Assembly: GCF_030709675.1 (NCBI RefSeq) | Contig: NZ_JAUZQD010000002.1 | Location: 496,001 to 560,000, forward strand | Reading direction: 5' to 3' | Origin: Symbioplanes lichenis | GTDB taxonomy: Bacteria; Actinomycetota; Actinomycetes; Mycobacteriales; Micromonosporaceae | DNA length: 64,000 nucleotides | In this document: positions 1-6,233 of the stretch, one piece after another | How the letters are laid out: each line of letters begins with the position of its first letter | Position numbering within the stretch: position 1 is the stretch's first letter | Notes under the pieces: generated by a model | Seen by the model: the letters and a program-made list of their open reading frames with translations, nothing else | Told to the model about the DNA's origin: nothing | The model's database searches: none | Translations under genes and position numbers: made by a program

Positions 1-225
1 CCCGCAACCCGCCGCCGCCCACGACCCCGACCAACCTGCTCCCCCGCCGCCCGCGTTCCCGACCGACTCGAGCCCCGTCGGCGACTCGCTCCCCCGACCG
101 GCCCGAGCTCCCACCCGACCCGAGCCACCGATCAGCTCGAGCCCCCGCCGCGATGGCTGATGCATCGACAGCTGCCCCCGGGCCCGGACGTGCGCCCGCC
201 CGGCCCGTCGCCATAATCATTCACT

Positions 226-489
226 GTGACCAATTGGGAGTACGCACGCCTGGAGTACCGCGCGGCCGGCACCTTCGGCTCCGACCGGTACATGGACTGG
301 ACCGCCACCTTCCACCACCCCGGCGGGGTGCTGCGCTGGGGCACCGACGAACGCTTCGACGACCTCCGCCACCTCAACCGCGCGGGCGCGGCCGGCTGGC
401 AGGCCTACGACCGGGCGGCCATCCACGTCATCAACGAACCCCACCGCCTCCACGGCGTCACCTACTCCATGCGTCGCGAGGTCCCGTAA
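226..489 (+). CDS. Small hypothetical protein (87 aa), probably leaderless
   Basis: Unrecognised soluble protein, rich in Trp, Tyr and His (WEYARLEYR, MDWTATFHHPGG), with no signal peptide or membrane segment. The start is GTG. A -10-like CATAAT at 212-217 lies about 8 bases upstream and there is no Shine-Dalgarno sequence, so a leaderless transcript is likely. Codon third positions are strongly GC-biased, as expected for coding DNA of this genome. It stands alone; the 317 bp after it (490-806) show no convincing gene. The function is unknown and I propose none. Confidence 0.6.
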   Translation: MTNWEYARLEYRAAGTFGSDRYMDWTATFHHPGGVLRWGTDERFDDLRHLNRAGAAGWQAYDRAAIHVINEPHRLHGVTYSMRREVP

Positions 490-806
490 ATCAGCTCCCC
501 CTCACCCGCGCCCGGCACCTCAGCCGGGCGCCAAGCCGTCCCACGCCCTCGCCGGACGGCTGGTGACGCACGCGCCCAGCAACCCAACGGGCAGTAGCAC
601 ACCGCGCCCAGCAACCCACCAGTCCCGCGCGTCGAAGCCCCAACAAACGCAAACGGTCGGACGCCACCAGCCCGGCCGGCCCGGCAAGGCGCGCCGGACA
701 AGCCTCACATCGCGCCCCCGCCGCATTTCCCCGGGCAGGAGGCACCGCCGATCGACGCCACGCCACCACCCGCCGCTCTCCCCGCCCAGCGATAAATACC
801 CCCGAT

Positions 807-1073
807 AGCCACCAGGTGCCACACCCCTGACCCGCGACCAGCCATCCGCGGGACGTCGTGGCGACCAGCGCGCTAGGCACCACGGGCGTCACCCGGTAGC
901 CACCAGGTGCCACACCCCTGACCCACGACCAGCCATCCGCGGGACGTCGCGGCGACCAGCGCGCTAGGCACCGCGAGCGTCACCCGACAGCCACCAGGTG
1001 CCACACCCCTGACCCACGACCAGCCATCCGCGGAACGTCGCGGCGACCAGCGCGCTAGGCACCGCGAGCGTCA
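807..1073. repeat. Three 91-bp direct tandem repeats ending on a stop codon
   Basis: Three nearly identical units start at 807, 898 and 989, a period of exactly 91 bp. Each carries GGTGCC near its start and GGCACC near its end, which can pair, plus an inner CCGCG/CGCGG stem around GGACGT. The third unit runs into the stop codon (1071-1073, reverse) of the polysaccharide deacetylase gene, so the array lies immediately downstream of that gene on the minus strand. The hairpins could terminate or stabilise its transcript. Structure is seen directly; function is inference. Confidence 0.9.
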
Positions 1074-1904
1074 GCGGACATAGTCCTCCAGCAGGGCTGG
1101 GGTGAGGCCGGCCTTGCGAATGGCGCGCAGGGCCGCGAGGAAGTCTTTGACGAAGGCCGGGCGGAAGTGCATCAGGATGATGTCGCCGGGCTGGACCTGC
1201 TTGCCTTCCTGGTAGCGGACCTTGCCCTTGTCGACCGTCTCGCGCCACATGAACGACGCCTTCATCCCGCAGTCCGCGGCCGCCCGGCGTGTGGTCGCGT
1301 CCTCCGAGCCGAACGGCGGGCGGAACAGCACCGGTCGCCGCCCGTACCACGCGGCCAGCTTGTCGGCGGAGCCGCAGATCTCGCGCTTCTGCACGGCATA
1401 GGGCTTGCCACGCAGGTCGGGATGACTGATGGTGTGCGCCTCCACGACTGCCCCGGCGTCGATGAGTGGCTTGAAGTAGTCGGGGTTGTCGCGGACGGCG
1501 TCGGTAGTCAGGAACAGCGTGACCGGCACGTTCGCGGTGCGCAGCAGGGCGGCGGCCTCGGGGCTCTTGGTGAAGCCGTCGTCGATGGTGAGGAAGGCGA
1601 CCTTCTGCGTGGTCTCGATCCGGTGCAGGTAGGGCGCCGAGCCGTCGCGCGGCAGGCTGATCAGCACGGGCTCCGGTGCCGGACCGAACGTGGGCACGTC
1701 ACTCTCCTTCCATCCGTGGTGCTGCGTGTCATTCCTGACCGGCGCCGGCCCTTTCTCCGGCACCGCTGCTGCTGACGGGCTCACCGCTGTCTCCGGTCCC
1801 GTGGACCGTCCCGGCTGCCGCGCGGCTGCATCGTGCGGGGCGGTGGCGCAGCCGGCGAGGACGGTCAGGGTGGTGGCCGCGGTCAGCCATCGGAAGATCG
1901 ACAC
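1071..1904 (-). CDS. Polysaccharide deacetylase lipoprotein (CE4/NodB domain)
   Basis: 277 aa. The N-terminus is a lipoprotein signal peptide with lipobox LAGC (Cys19), so the mature protein should be anchored outside the membrane after a Pro/Ala-rich linker (about 25-100). The NodB-fold domain shows the carbohydrate esterase 4 motifs: TIDDG (106-110; catalytic and metal Asp), HTISHP (157-162; metal His pair), RPPFG (195-199) and a late MHF motif. Members remove N-acetyl groups from peptidoglycan or other GlcNAc polymers using a divalent metal; the substrate cannot be told here. GTG start. It is divergent from the Tat hydrolase gene across an operator-like inverted repeat, and its 3' end coincides with the 91-bp repeat array. 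Confidence 0.85.
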   Translation of the reverse strand: MSIFRWLTAATTLTVLAGCATAPHDAAARQPGRSTGPETAVSPSAAAVPEKGPAPVRNDTQHHGWKESDVPTFGPAPEPVLISLPRDGSAPYLHRIETTQKVAFLTIDDGFTKSPEAAALLRTANVPVTLFLTTDAVRDNPDYFKPLIDAGAVVEAHTISHPDLRGKPYAVQKREICGSADKLAAWYGRRPVLFRPPFGSEDATTRRAAADCGMKASFMWRETVDKGKVRYQEGKQVQPGDIILMHFRPAFVKDFLAALRAIRKAGLTPALLEDYVR

Positions 1905-1976
1905 GAGGCGACATCGTGCCGATCACCGTGTCAGGTGGGCGTGAAGTCCATGATTCCTCGGTCGGCCGCGGGCGAA

Positions 1977-2012
1977 CACCTACCAAAGTAGGTGCTCCTC
2001 ACCTACTTTGGT
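1977..2012. promoter_or_regulatory. Operator-like nested inverted repeats between divergent genes
   Basis: ACCAAAGTAGGTG (1982-1994) and CACCTACTTTGGT (2000-2012) form a perfect 13-bp inverted repeat with a 5-base gap. CACCTAC (1977-1983) and GTAGGTG (1988-1994) form a second, overlapping palindrome, so CACCTAC half-sites occur three times in alternating orientation. It lies between the deacetylase (minus) and hydrolase (plus) starts, the expected place for an HxlR/MarR/TetR-type operator. The regulator is not evident in the window. Confidence 0.6.
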
Positions 2013-2082
2013 GCCTGTCGGCCGGAGCCCCCGCGAGAGTCAATGGAGTCGTCACCCACGACGTCTCGCCAAGGAGCTCGCC

Positions 2083-3048
2083 ATGACCCGGACCACCCGC
2101 CGCACGATTCTGCAAGGCACCGTCGCCGCCGGTGCGCTGACCGCCACCGGCCTCTCCACCTCCCACGCCGGCCGCGCCCGGGGCGCCCCCGTCACCACGA
2201 TCGTGCTGGTCAACGGGGCCAACGGCGCAGCCGGCGGGGACGCGGAGCTGACCCTGCGCGGGCACCGGGTCGCCGGCGTGGAGATCCCCGGCCATGGCCC
2301 GGCCGACGGGCAGTTCCGCCGGGCCTACCAGGCGCCGCAAAACCTGGCCGCCCTCGCCACCGAGCCCTCCCCGATGGCCGGCGTCACGCTCGACGACTCC
2401 GTGGCGGCGTGCGTCGCCGTGGTCCGACGGGCCGCTCGCAACGGCCCGGTGCTCCTCTGGGGCGGCAGCCTGGGCGGCGCCACGGTCAGCCGCGTGGGCA
2501 ACGAGATCCCCGAGCTGATCGACCGCGTCGTCTACAGCTCGGCGTTCTGCTGCGTTGACTTGCCGTCGGCCAACGCCTACCTCACCACGCCCGAGGCCAA
2601 GGACACGATGTTCGGGGCGCTCGCCGGGGCGATCGTCGCCGATCCGGCGGTCATCGGCGCGGTCCGCAGCAACTTCCGCACCGCCGACCCCAAGATCCTG
2701 GCCGCGCTGCACGAGGCGCTGCAGGAGGGCTCGCCCGAGCCGGAGTTCCTGGCGACGCTCAACGGCTTCCTGCCCGACGAGTCCGCCCAGACTCCCGACG
2801 GCGAAGCGCGCGGCCACGTCGCGACATGGGGCCGCATCCCGCGCACCTACATCCGTCACACCCGCGACCGCTGCATCCCGCCCGCCCTGCAGGATCGCAT
2901 GATCGCCGAGGCCGACCGCCTGACGCCGGGCAACCGCTTCGACGTCCGCTCGATCCCGGCCACCCACGCCGCCGACCGAGCCGGCTGGGCCGCCACCGTG
3001 ACGATCCTCGACGAGCTCGCCACGGCAGCCGCCCGGACCCACCGCTGA
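2083..3048 (+). CDS. Tat-exported alpha/beta hydrolase
   Basis: 321 aa from the ATG preceded by AAGGAG (2071-2076); an upstream in-frame start at 2008 is not supported. A twin-arginine signal (TRRTILQG followed by a hydrophobic Ala/Gly run) indicates folded export. The alpha/beta hydrolase fold shows the nucleophile elbow GGSLGG at about residue 130 (GxSxG) and a C-terminal THAADRAGW segment supplying the likely catalytic His, as in the salicylate-esterase-like branch of the superfamily. The substrate is not predictable. The operator-like palindrome lies upstream, and an 84-bp tandem repeat begins at its stop codon. Confidence 0.8.
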   Translation: MTRTTRRTILQGTVAAGALTATGLSTSHAGRARGAPVTTIVLVNGANGAAGGDAELTLRGHRVAGVEIPGHGPADGQFRRAYQAPQNLAALATEPSPMAGVTLDDSVAACVAVVRRAARNGPVLLWGGSLGGATVSRVGNEIPELIDRVVYSSAFCCVDLPSANAYLTTPEAKDTMFGALAGAIVADPAVIGAVRSNFRTADPKILAALHEALQEGSPEPEFLATLNGFLPDESAQTPDGEARGHVATWGRIPRTYIRHTRDRCIPPALQDRMIAEADRLTPGNRFDVRSIPATHAADRAGWAATVTILDELATAAARTHR

Positions 3049-3213
3049 CAACTGCCGCCGACACGGCGAACGGCGTCCCCACCCTCCGCCGCCCACGGTT
3101 GGCGCCTCCGTCGGCCACTGGCCAGCTGCTGACAACTGTCGCCGACACGGTGGGAGGCGTTCCCACCCACCACCGCCTGCGGTTGGCGCCTCCGTCGGCC
3201 GCCGGCCTGCGTC
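3046..3213. repeat. Two 84-bp imperfect tandem repeats starting at a stop codon
   Basis: Units begin TGACAACTG at 3046 and 3130 and both end in a GGTTGGCGCCTCCGTCGGCC-type block, period 84 bp, with scattered substitutions. The first TGA is the stop codon of the Tat hydrolase, so the duplication starts exactly at the end of that gene. The rest of the gap up to 3381 shows no gene I can support. Confidence 0.85.
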
Positions 3214-3381
3214 CGAATGTGTGCGGGCGCTGGAGTTTCAGCTGCATCGACGTGAACGGCGCCGGCCCGAGGCGCGGGGCGAACTGGGTGGGCTGCGCAC
3301 CGCGTCGCATTGCCGGCACCGTCTTGCGTCACGATGCGAGGAAGAGTGGGAGGAGAGAGCGTGAAGGGGGCATGGGGAGGG

Positions 3382-3606
3382 CTAGTTGCGATACCGGAAG
3401 AGGATCCGTCCTCGGTTCAGGTCGTATTGGCTCAGCTCGACGAGCACGCGGTCGGACAGCAGGATCTTGATGTAGTTCTTGCGGATCTTGCCGCTGATGT
3501 GCGCCAGGACGACATGGCCGTTCGTCAGCTCGACTCGGAAGGTGGCATTGCGCAGGCACTCCACCACGATGCCCTCGACCGTGATGCCGTCGGTCGCCCC
3601 GGGCAT
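3382..3606 (-). CDS. infA: Translation initiation factor IF-1 paralogue
   Basis: 74 aa, the usual IF-1 length, with the OB-fold signature nearly intact: [26 protein letters not shown] and the C-terminal [15 protein letters not shown]-1 binds the ribosomal A site during initiation. The main actinobacterial infA sits in the ribosomal-protein cluster (rpmJ-rpsM), absent here, so this is most likely a second copy; divergence at the N-terminus ([12 protein letters not shown] in place of the common MxKKDGxIExEG) agrees. Its ATG overlaps the stop of the upstream acetyltransferase by one base (TGATG), so the two are translationally coupled. Confidence 0.9.
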   Translation of the reverse strand: MPGATDGITVEGIVVECLRNATFRVELTNGHVVLAHISGKIRKNYIKILLSDRVLVELSQYDLNRGRILFRYRN

Positions 3607-4340
3607 CAGCGGAGCACCAGCTCGAGGGTGCTGCCGTGCCGGTGGGCTCCGGCTGCTTCGACGAGGGCGATGGCTGCGGTGTTGGTTTCGTCGACTTCTG
3701 CCGAGACTGACGCCACGCCACGCTCCTTGCTCGTTCGCAGCACCTCCGTCAGCATTGCGCGGGCGATGCCACGGCGGCGATGGCCGGCTCGGACGGCTAA
3801 GAGGCCGATCCGGGTGTGTCGCGGCAGCAACATCAGCCGGGTGAGACCTACATATCCCCCGGGCTCCGCGGCGACCACGTGCCGAGCCGGATCCAGCGGG
3901 CGGGACAGGACTGTCGCCGGCATGCGGTCCCAGCCGACGGACGACTCGATCTCAGCGTGCAGCGCACGGTTGAGGCGGCGCAACGGCCGTAACTCTGCGC
4001 TGCCGACGGGCAGCAGCGTCACACCGCGTGGCGCCGGAGCCGGTCGGGAGCCGGACGTCATGACGTACTCCCACTCCCGGCGGCGGGTGGTCAGCCCAGC
4101 CTGCTGCCAACGGGCGGTCAGATCGAGGTCGGCCTCGTCCACGACCGTGTGCACGGGCCGGGGCAGCGCGGCCAGCATGACCTCGGCGAGGCGCTCGAAG
4201 ACCGGGTCGCGCCAGGCGTCGATGCTGAGGAAGAGGCGGCCGTCGGGCCGGGGCGACGCTTCACCCCGGCCGACCACCAAGTCGTCGTCGAGGGCATGCC
4301 ACTGCCGCTCGCCTACCCGCACGATGACGAGTGTGTTCAT
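3606..4340 (-). CDS. GNAT-family N-acetyltransferase
   Basis: 244 aa from ATG 4340, chosen because AAAGG sits 8 bases upstream; a GTG at 4349 falls inside that site. The C-terminal half is a GNAT domain: the acetyl-CoA loop [14 protein letters not shown] follows strand GLLAVR, and [14 protein letters not shown] is the typical late helix. The first 100 residues are poorly conserved. Members acetylate amines on small molecules, antibiotics or proteins, and the acceptor is unknown. It is coupled to the IF-1 paralogue and preceded by a short leader ORF with a strong ribosome-binding site, suggesting translation-linked regulation, perhaps a response to ribosome stress (inference). Confidence 0.8.
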   Translation of the reverse strand: MNTLVIVRVGERQWHALDDDLVVGRGEASPRPDGRLFLSIDAWRDPVFERLAEVMLAALPRPVHTVVDEADLDLTARWQQAGLTTRRREWEYVMTSGSRPAPAPRGVTLLPVGSAELRPLRRLNRALHAEIESSVGWDRMPATVLSRPLDPARHVVAAEPGGYVGLTRLMLLPRHTRIGLLAVRAGHRRRGIARAMLTEVLRTSKERGVASVSAEVDETNTAAIALVEAAGAHRHGSTLELVLR

Positions 4341-4389
4341 CGGTGTCACCTTTCGAGAGATCCCCTCAAGGGACGCTCCCGGGCGGCAC

Positions 4390-4449
4390 CTAGCGCAGAC
4401 GCCCGACCGTGGCGGGGGTGGGGAGCACCCACTTCGCTACATCGTTCAC
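4390..4449 (-). CDS. Candidate 19-aa leader peptide upstream of GNAT/IF-1
   Basis: A GTG start with a near-ideal GAGGAGGTGAGCACC upstream opens a 19-codon frame (MNDVAKWVLP...VGRLR) ending in TAG at 4390-4392. It ends 49 bases before the acetyltransferase start. The gap contains GGGA/TCCC and GAGGGGATCTCTC blocks that could form alternative hairpins. Short leader ORFs before resistance or ribosome-related genes often act as attenuators in actinobacteria, so this is a candidate. No homology is recognised, and it could be a chance frame. Confidence 0.4.
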   Translation of the reverse strand: MNDVAKWVLPTPATVGRLR

Positions 4450-4689
4450 GGTGCTCACCTCCTCGGGCCGGGCCTCGGTCGGCGATCACCGTACCGGCGC
4501 CGCCAGCCGCGGGTCCACCGGTTTGCCGGCACTCCGCGGCTCGATGAGCGCGAACCCGGGCGACGTCACCGGCGCCGAAGATGACCACGACATGAATCAG
4601 CGGCACGCCTTCGGGCTTTCGGGCCGCCTGCAGCCACCAGTGATGACGACGGAGCTGTCAGTGGCGACGGCGCCCCAGCGCCCCAGCGC

Positions 4690-4885
4690 CCCGGCACGGC
4701 AGCACGGCAGCACGGAACGGCAGCGCCCCGGCGCGGTGGCACGGCAGCACCGCGGCATGGCAGCACGGCAGCACGGCAGCACCGCGGCACGGCAGCACGG
4801 CAGCACCGCGGCACGGCAGCACGGCAGCACCGCGGCACGGCAGCACGGCAGCACGGCAGCACGGTGGCACCGCGGCACGGTGGCA
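4690..4885. repeat. 8-bp/24-bp minisatellite (GGCAGCAC-type)
   Basis: A run of 8-bp units (GCACGGCA, GCACCGCG) organised into 24-bp higher-order copies starting at 4783, 4807 and 4831, with looser copies on both sides from about 4690 to 4885. It abuts the 3' end of the glycosyltransferase gene (stop at 4893). All six frames are open or nearly so because of the composition, so reading frames through it are not evidence of genes. Confidence 0.9.
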
Positions 4886-4892
4886 CGGCGGC

Positions 4893-5735
4893 TCAGGGGT
4901 CCATGGGGCGGACGCGGACTGTGCCGGCTCGGGCGCTGGCGGGGTGGAGGCGGTGCAGGAGGAGCAGGGGGTGGAAGGCCATGAGCATCAGGCGCGAGCT
5001 GAGCCAGGCTCGCTGGAAGGCCCAGGGGGCGGTGAGGTGCCGATGGGTACGGATGCCGCGCTCGGTGGTGAGCAGATAGTCGCGGAAGTCGCTCCGGCGG
5101 ACCTGGATGCGGCGGCCCGAGGTGGTGGCCGCGAGTTCGGGGGCGTAGGCGATGTGGTGGCCGGCGGCGTAGAGGTGGATGCCGAGGTCCAGGTCCTCGT
5201 GCAGCGCCGGGTCGAGGCAGACGGCGGTGCGCACGGCGTGCCACGCGTCGGCGCGGACGGCCATGTTGGCGCCGTAGAGCCAGTCGAGGCCGTCCGGGGT
5301 GCGGGTGCAGATCCAGCGCAGCAGACGGTCGCCCGCGCCGACCAGCCGGGGCAACCGCATGTCGTAATAGTTGACCGGGCCGGTCGCGGCGGCCACCTCG
5401 GGGCGGGCGAACACCGCGTGCAGGCCCTCGACCCAGTGGGGCCCGACCCGGGTGTCGGCGTCGATGCGGCCGAGCACGTCGCCGGTCGCGGCGTCGAAGC
5501 CGGCTGTCCGCGCGTGCTGCACGCCCTGCCGTGGCTCCCGCACCAGCCGGACGCGGTCGGCGTAGGGCGCGAGCGCCGCCACGGTTCCGTCGGTCGAGTT
5601 GTTGTCCACCACCACGATCTCGTCAGCGGCGACGCTCTGGCCGAGGAGGGCGTCCAGGCATGGGCCGATCATCCCGGCCTCGTTGAAGACCGGAACCACC
5701 ACGGACACCCGCAATCGACTCCCCACACCGTCCAC
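4893..5735 (-). CDS. Family 2 glycosyltransferase
   Basis: 280 aa, GT-A fold. The N-terminal strand SVVVPVFNE and VVVDNNSTDGT bind the nucleotide sugar, IDADT (about residue 95) is the metal-binding DxD-type motif, and EDLDLG near residue 185 contains the probable catalytic base region. No transmembrane segment is clear, though the C-terminal HPLLLLHRLHP stretch could be membrane-associated. It probably transfers a sugar to a lipid or polysaccharide at the inner membrane face; donor and acceptor are unknown. GTG start assigned without a strong Shine-Dalgarno site; an in-frame GTG 9 bases further in is an alternative. Confidence 0.85.
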   Translation of the reverse strand: MDGVGSRLRVSVVVPVFNEAGMIGPCLDALLGQSVAADEIVVVDNNSTDGTVAALAPYADRVRLVREPRQGVQHARTAGFDAATGDVLGRIDADTRVGPHWVEGLHAVFARPEVAAATGPVNYYDMRLPRLVGAGDRLLRWICTRTPDGLDWLYGANMAVRADAWHAVRTAVCLDPALHEDLDLGIHLYAAGHHIAYAPELAATTSGRRIQVRRSDFRDYLLTTERGIRTHRHLTAPWAFQRAWLSSRLMLMAFHPLLLLHRLHPASARAGTVRVRPMDP

Positions 5736-5824
5736 AGTAGGCGGCTTACGGCCGCACCACTGTTCACCGGCTCGTCATCGGTCACGGGACGCGGACGGCG
5801 GGTCGCGGAAGGCAAGCTGACCCG

Positions 5825-6112
5825 GTGAATGTTTACGGCCTGCTCTTCGGCGGCTTGGCCCTGGCCTGGGGCGCCGTGCTGGCCTTCGTCGACCGGCCCG
5901 CCGCCGAGCACCTCAGAAGCGACCAGCCAGCTGCCGAGCAGCTCAGAAGCGACCGGTCCGTCGTCGAGCAGCTCAGAAGCGACCGGCCGAAGGCCCCCGC
6001 ACCCAGAGCGTCAGCAGGACACCCGGCGCACCGGATCTGCGTCACCCTGCTGATCGCGTGCGCCGCAGTGACCGTCGTCGGCGTCGTCACCGCCGTGATC
6101 CGAGAGAGCTGA
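5825..6112 (+). CDS. Small two-TM membrane protein with 10-aa repeats
   Basis: 95 aa. Helix 1 (about 3-22, GLLFGGLALAWGAVLAF) and helix 2 (about 70-92, ICVTLLIACAAVTVVGVV) flank a hydrophilic loop built of three 10-residue repeats (PAAEHLRSDQ, PAAEQLRSDR, SVVEQLRSDR). The loop corresponds to a 30-bp DNA repeat, and the last codons and stop lie in a separate 21-bp repeat, so the protein length is probably variable between strains. GTG start, no clear Shine-Dalgarno site. Function unknown. Confidence 0.6.
   Translation: MNVYGLLFGGLALAWGAVLAFVDRPAAEHLRSDQPAAEQLRSDRSVVEQLRSDRPKAPAPRASAGHPAHRICVTLLIACAAVTVVGVVTAVIRES
5891..5989. repeat. 30-bp in-frame tandem repeat (3.3 copies)
   Basis: Units begin GACCGGCCCG-like at 5891, 5921, 5951 and 5981, each containing GAGCACCTCAGAAGC or a close variant. 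The period is a multiple of three, keeping the reading frame of the two-TM protein open. Such repeats expand and contract by slippage. Confidence 0.9.
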
Positions 6113-6175
6113 GCCCTGATCCAGGAGAACCGAGCCTCGATCCGAGAGAGCTGAGCCCTGATCCGAGAGCTGACC
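6097..6175. repeat. 21-bp tandem repeat crossing a stop codon
   Basis: Units of the form GATCCGAGAGAGCTGAGCCCT start at 6097, 6118, 6139 and 6160 (last one partial; the second carries five changes). The first unit contains the final codons and TGA (6110-6112) of the two-TM protein, and the others lie downstream of it, before the stop of the convergent metallopeptidase gene. Confidence 0.9.
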
Positions 6176-6233
6176 GGAAAGGGCCCGGCGGCCACGGCGA
6201 GGAATGCCGCGGCCGCCGGGGAGGAACGAGCGA

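Noticed and set aside
4690..4885. Possible CRISPR array
   Set aside because: Units are contiguous 8/24-bp repeats without unique spacers, and no cas genes are present.
4409..5244. Long open frames through the 8/24-bp minisatellite
   Set aside because: Open in nearly every frame because of repeat composition; they also overlap the glycosyltransferase antisense.
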